Of a DNA stretch of 64,000 nt, positions 60,004 to 64,000 are shown piece by piece. The stretch spans positions 252,499-316,498 of the forward strand of contig NZ_GG729934.1 in NCBI RefSeq assembly GCF_000160135.1, given 5' to 3'. The stretch comes from Oribacterium sp. oral taxon 078 str. F0262. Lineage in GTDB: Bacteria; Bacillota; Clostridia; Lachnospirales; Lachnospiraceae. The translations under genes and the position numbers were made by a program. Each line of letters begins with the position of its first letter. Position 1 is the first letter of the stretch. The notes below the pieces were generated by a model. It saw only the letters and a program-made list of their open reading frames with translations. It did not search any database and had not been told where the DNA came from.

Positions 60004-61707
60004 TTATTCCTTCGTGCCGTACATAAAGAACCAATAGCCATAGGGGCTGTGCCAGGTATTCTTCAGGTTTGGCTTCTGAAGATAGAACTCGTTATAGTAG
60101 GCAAGCGGCGCCATCGCATAATCCTTAAGGAGAAGCTGCTCCGCCTCGTGGAGAAGCTCATAGTGCTCCTTCAGATCCTTGGCCTCTCTCGCCTTCTTTA
60201 CGAGCGCGTCAAAGTCCGGATTCGAGTACTTTCCATCGTTGTTTCCGTTGTTTGTCTCCAGGAGATTGATCATATTGGAGGGATCGTCCCAGTCGTAGAC
60301 CCAGCCGTTTCTCGCCGTATCATAGTTTCCGCTCCGGCGGTTCGCGGTGACGGTCTTCCACTCCTGGATATCGATCGTCATCTTGAGTCCGAGATCTCCC
60401 CAGGCCTTCTGCAGATATTCCGCGACGGCCTTATGGTAGGAGGCGTCGTTTGCCATATAGCTGAATTCCGGGAAGCCCTGGCCGTTCGGATAGCCCGCCT
60501 CCGCGAGAAGCTGCTTCGCCTTCTCGAGATTCTCCTGATACTTCGAGTTGTCGAAGAAATCTCCGTACTTCTCCTCCGTCACCTTCTCAAAGGAGCTCCC
60601 GGGCTCCGCATCGGATACGCCGGGGCCGACGAAGTTCTTCGCCGGACTATAGGTCCCCTGCATGATGGTATTCCCCACATAGTCCCGGTCAATTGCGAGG
60701 GAGAGCGCCTCCCGGACCTTCTCGTTGTCAAAGGGAGCCTTCTTCAGGTTAAAGCTCACATAATAGGTCCCCATGATCGGATCCAGGTGGAAGTCCTCCT
60801 GTCCCTTGAGGCTCGGGATCTCCTCTGAGGGGACGGTCTTCATCATGTCCAGCGTCCCCTCCTTATAGGCGGTGTAGGCGGAATTTCCGTCCTCGATCAG
60901 GTGCCATACGATCTTATCGAAGGTGACGTGATCCTTGTCCCAGTAGTTCTCATTCTTCTCAAAGACGATGCGGTCCCCGTCCGTAAACTCCGTCATCTTG
61001 TAGGGGCCGTTCGAGATATAGCTCTCGGGCTTTGTGGACCAGCTGTCCCCGTTCGCCTCGATCGTCGCCTTCTGCACCGGAACCATGGAGGTGAAGGCCG
61101 CGATCTTGTCAAAATAGGAGCAGGGGCTGGAGAGATGGACGACGAAGCTGTCCTTTGCCGCGGCCTCCACCTTGAGCGCATCCAAATCACCCTCCGCCGC
61201 CTTGTCATAGCCCTCGATCTGATTCAAGAGATCGTAGCCGTAGGGCGCGGCGGTCGCGGGATCCGCAAGCCTCTTCCAGGAATAGACGAAGTCCTCCGCC
61301 GTGAACTCCGTGCCATCGGACCACTTTAAGTCCGGGCGGAGATGGAAGGTCCAGGTCAGGCCATCCTCCGAGCAGTTCCACTGATCGGAAAGTCCTCCGA
61401 TGATCTTATTGTCCTTATCGAACTTAAGGAGTCCCTCAAAGGCGTGGACGATCATATTGCCGCCGTCCACAGCGGAGTTTAAGGCCGGGTCCATGGTCTC
61501 CGGGGACGGGCCGATCTGCACATCGAGCTGCCCTCCGGAGGAGGTCTTTTCCACACTGCCGGACTCGCCCTCCGCCGTGCTTCCCCCCTCCTTTGCGCCC
61601 TTTGTCCCCGCAGAATCCGAGGAGCCCGCGGAGCCGCCGCAGGCTGTGAGCGCCGATCCCAAAAGGAGAAGCGCGGAAAGCAACATGGCCGCATTCTTCT
61701 TTTTCAT
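60004..61707 (-). CDS. oppA: Oligopeptide ABC transporter substrate-binding lipoprotein (paralogue 2)
   Basis: A 567-residue lipoprotein (lipobox LTAC in LGSALTACGG) with the same domain layout as paralogue 1 and long identical stretches such as ITFDKIVWHL-like and EENLEKAKQLL-type segments. Tandem duplication is the simple explanation. It is nearest to oppF, so it is probably the main binding protein of the permease. The 238-nt leader upstream contains an imperfect 22-bp direct repeat (61852-61873 and 61909-61930). Confidence 0.93.
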   Translation of the reverse strand: MKKKNAAMLLSALLLLGSALTACGGSAGSSDSAGTKGAKEGGSTAEGESGSVEKTSSGGQLDVQIGPSPETMDPALNSAVDGGNMIVHAFEGLLKFDKDNKIIGGLSDQWNCSEDGLTWTFHLRPDLKWSDGTEFTAEDFVYSWKRLADPATAAPYGYDLLNQIEGYDKAAEGDLDALKVEAAAKDSFVVHLSSPCSYFDKIAAFTSMVPVQKATIEANGDSWSTKPESYISNGPYKMTEFTDGDRIVFEKNENYWDKDHVTFDKIVWHLIEDGNSAYTAYKEGTLDMMKTVPSEEIPSLKGQEDFHLDPIMGTYYVSFNLKKAPFDNEKVREALSLAIDRDYVGNTIMQGTYSPAKNFVGPGVSDAEPGSSFEKVTEEKYGDFFDNSKYQENLEKAKQLLAEAGYPNGQGFPEFSYMANDASYHKAVAEYLQKAWGDLGLKMTIDIQEWKTVTANRRSGNYDTARNGWVYDWDDPSNMINLLETNNGNNDGKYSNPDFDALVKKAREAKDLKEHYELLHEAEQLLLKDYAMAPLAYYNEFYLQKPNLKNTWHSPYGYWFFMYGTKE

Positions 61708-61945
61708 GATACTCCCTCCTTGTTCTCTCTCCTTCGTCTCCCCTCTCCGAAGTCCTTCTCTCAGGGAAGATCTCAGGGGATACGATGAAAGCTTCTCCAT
61801 CTCAAAGCGGAGATGGATGGTCTATGACAAGCGGCAGGTTATAGCGTGCCGCAGGCTTCCAAAGGCTGTCCGATTCGAAAATCCGATGGCAGAAATGAAA
61901 TCCTCTCTCAGGCCTCCGAAGACCGTCCGATTTCGTTTTCCGGGC

Positions 61946-62947
61946 TTAAGATTTGCTCTGATCCGCCGGATTCAATTGGTCCAGATGATGGCAGGCCACA
62001 AAGTGGCCGGGCTTTTCCTCCCGAAACGCCGGATTCTCCTCCGCGCATCTTCCGTCCGCGTAGAGGCAGCGGGTGCGGAAGGGGCAGCCGGAGGGCGGAT
62101 TCACGGGGGAGGGCACATCCCCGCTTAAGATAATCCGCTTCGAGGAACGCGCGATCTTCGGGTCCGCGATCGGGACGGCGGAGATCAGGGAACGGGTATA
62201 GGGATGCATCGAGTGAAAGGTGATTTCATCCGCATCCGCCATCTCCACGAGATGCCCGAGATACATGACGCCGATTCTGCCGGAGATGTGATTTACGATC
62301 GAGAGGTCGTGGGCGATGAAGAGATAGGTCAGGCCCAGCTTCTTCTGCAGATCCTCGAACATGTTGACGACCTGCGCCTGAATCGACACATCCAGTGCCG
62401 ATACCGGCTCATCACAGACGATGAACTCGGGGTCCACGGCCAGCGCCCTCGCGATGCCGATCCTCTGCCGCTGTCCGCCGGAAAACTCATGCGGATAGCG
62501 GTTTGCGTGCTCGGAATTCAGGCCCACCGTGGACAAGAGGGATAGAATCCGCTCTCTCCTCTCCGCCCTTGTCCGGCAGAGCTTATGAATGTCCAGTGCC
62601 TCTCCCACGATATCCCCCACGGTCATCCTGGGGTCCAGAGAGGCATAGGGGTCCTGAAAGACGATCTGCATCTTTCTCCGGTAGGGGAGCATATCCGCCT
62701 TTTTCCCGCTCTCGGAATCGAAGATGACATTTCCGTCGTAGACAATCTTCCCCGCTGTCGGCTCCGTCAGCCGGAGGATGGAGCGCCCCGTCGTGGTCTT
62801 TCCGCAGCCGGATTCCCCCACCAGTCCGAAGGTCTCTCCCTTTCTTATGAAGAAGCTGACATCATCCACGGCCTTCACGGTCTTCCGGGAGCCGGCCACG
62901 GGAAAATACTGTTTCAGATGCTCGATTTCCAGCAGATTCTCAGACAT
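61946..62947 (-). CDS. oppF: Oligopeptide ABC transporter ATP-binding protein OppF
   Basis: A 333-residue cytoplasmic ATPase. Walker [10 protein letters not shown], signature [14 protein letters not shown], Walker [13 protein letters not shown] and the C-terminal CPFRTRC oligopeptide-transporter motif (cysteines that may hold a cluster) are present. It overlaps oppD by 8 bp. Confidence 0.94.
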   Translation of the reverse strand: MSENLLEIEHLKQYFPVAGSRKTVKAVDDVSFFIRKGETFGLVGESGCGKTTTGRSILRLTEPTAGKIVYDGNVIFDSESGKKADMLPYRRKMQIVFQDPYASLDPRMTVGDIVGEALDIHKLCRTRAERRERILSLLSTVGLNSEHANRYPHEFSGGQRQRIGIARALAVDPEFIVCDEPVSALDVSIQAQVVNMFEDLQKKLGLTYLFIAHDLSIVNHISGRIGVMYLGHLVEMADADEITFHSMHPYTRSLISAVPIADPKIARSSKRIILSGDVPSPVNPPSGCPFRTRCLYADGRCAEENPAFREEKPGHFVACHHLDQLNPADQSKS

Positions 62948-63959
62948 GCGAAAGCTCCCCCTCCCTGTTCTTCAGGAATTCCTCCTTCTGCAAAAGCCAG
63001 CATCGGGAATAGTGCAGCCCGTCGAAATCCGTCCGGGGCGGCTTTTTGGCAAGGCAGATCTTCATGCAGCTTTGGCAGCGCGGCGCAAAGCCGCAGCCCT
63101 TCGGGGGATTCAGAAGATCCACCGGCTGCCCCTCGATCGGAATGAGACGCTCGTAGTCCTTCTCGTGGAACTTCGGGATCGAGCGAAGAAGTCCCTTTGT
63201 GTACTCGTGCATCGGGCGGTAGAAGATGTCGTCCGTCGTGCCGTACTCGACGATCTCCCCCGCATACATGACAGCGATATTGTCGCACATCGAGGCGACG
63301 ACTCCGAGATCATGGGTGATCATGATGATTCCCATTCCGAGCTTTTTCTTCAGATCCTGCATCAGCTCCAGGATCTGTGCCTGTATCGTCACATCGAGAG
63401 CCGTCGTCGGCTCATCCGCGATGAGAAGCTTCGGCTCACAGGCCAGGGCGATGGCGATCATGACCCTCTGGCGCATCCCTCCGGAAAGCTCATGGGGATA
63501 CTGCCCAAGGCGCTTCTCCGGCTCATTGATCCCCACGAGCTCCAGCAGCTCTCTCGCCCTCTTCCGGACCTCTGCCCCCCTCTTCTCCGTGTGGAGACGG
63601 ATGGACTCCTCGATCTGGTTTCCGACCGTCCAGACCGGGTTCAGGGAGGTCATCGGATCCTGGAAAATGATGCTCACCTCGCTGCCGCGGATCTTTCGGA
63701 GCTCCTTCTCCTTCATCTCATCGATGCGGTGCCCGTTGAATTCGACGCTTCCGCCGACAATGCGCCCGTTCTGCGCCGTGAGGCCCATGATCGAGTAGGC
63801 CGTGACCGACTTCCCGGAGCCGGACTCCCCCACGATTCCGAGGACCTCCCCCTCCTTCATCCGGATGCTGACATCATTTAAAGCCTTGACCTCTCCCGCG
63901 GAGGTGAAAAAGGAGAGCTGCTCATGCCGGATATCCACAAGATATTTCTCTTCTGACAT
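62940..63959 (-). CDS. oppD: Oligopeptide ABC transporter ATP-binding protein OppD
   Basis: A 339-residue ATPase partner of OppF. Walker A GESGSGKS, signature [15 protein letters not shown], Walker [13 protein letters not shown] and the C-terminal GCGFAPRC cysteine motif. It follows oppC by 12 nt. Confidence 0.94.
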   Translation of the reverse strand: MSEEKYLVDIRHEQLSFFTSAGEVKALNDVSIRMKEGEVLGIVGESGSGKSVTAYSIMGLTAQNGRIVGGSVEFNGHRIDEMKEKELRKIRGSEVSIIFQDPMTSLNPVWTVGNQIEESIRLHTEKRGAEVRKRARELLELVGINEPEKRLGQYPHELSGGMRQRVMIAIALACEPKLLIADEPTTALDVTIQAQILELMQDLKKKLGMGIIMITHDLGVVASMCDNIAVMYAGEIVEYGTTDDIFYRPMHEYTKGLLRSIPKFHEKDYERLIPIEGQPVDLLNPPKGCGFAPRCQSCMKICLAKKPPRTDFDGLHYSRCWLLQKEEFLKNREGELSHV

Positions 63960-63971
63960 AGTCTCTCCTCC

Positions 63972-64000
63972 CTACTGCTGCTTCAGCTTCGGATCAAAGG
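63972..64000 (-). CDS. oppC: End of an oligopeptide permease membrane subunit (partial, probably oppC)
   Basis: Only the last eight codons, FDPKLKQQ and a TAG stop at 63972-63974, lie in the window. The D-P-K-L-K ending and the position ahead of oppD fit OppC. The rest is cut off by the window edge. Confidence 0.6.

Overview
The window reads as a chromosomal segment of a fairly GC-rich, strictly anaerobic, amino-acid-fermenting Firmicute, most likely a clostridial Lachnospiraceae-type bacterium. This is inferred from PolC, RecU, YlxM, KhpA and RbgA, the Gram-positive operon orders, and a selenocysteine-dependent glycine reductase locus. No rRNA, tRNA, CRISPR array or insertion sequence was seen.

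Region 1 (0.2-15.5 kb, + strand) is a glycine/selenium island. A glycine/alanine:Na+ symporter is followed by trxB, a trxA with a GCVPC active site, grdA, grdC and grdD. After a terminator come selD, selA and selB and a LysR regulator of the type linked to selenium genes. grdA (UGA at 3539) and selD (UGA at 7310) both need UGA read as selenocysteine, so the island encodes both selenoproteins and the machinery that makes them. The substrate-specific protein B genes (grdE, grdB) and selC are not in the window. yqeK, rsfS, a DUF5714 gene and lexA follow.

Region 2 (15.7-35.2 kb, - strand) is housekeeping. In transcription order it holds plsX-acpP-rnc-smc-ftsY, then ylxM-ffh-rpsP-khpA-rimM-trmD-rplS, then lepB-rbgA-rnhB-yraN-trpS-recU-trkA-trkH, and finally a tyrosine recombinase with a small predicted DNA-binding partner that converges on lexA. 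Many genes overlap by 4 to 28 bp.

Region 3 (35.2-36.06 kb) has no credible gene. It holds two copies of a highly structured ~85-111 bp repeat, an 82-bp fragment 90% identical to trkH bracketed by 24-bp direct repeats, a nested inverted repeat, two opposed promoters sharing a palindromic -10, and a strong + strand terminator. It looks like the long leader of the plsX operon plus a possible small RNA, and it is the most unusual part of the window.

Region 4 (36.06-64 kb, - strand) holds an EF-G paralogue, a pair of ABC exporter subunits behind a promoter covered by a metalloregulator-like dyad, serC-serA-DUF1015-tyrA, the conserved pyrH-frr-uppS-cdsA-dxr-rseP-ispG-polC run, and an oligopeptide permease cluster (end of oppC, oppD, oppF, two tandem oppA paralogues). 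A repeated regulatory layout appears here and at ylxM: the -35 box of the next operon lies inside the terminator hairpin of the previous one.
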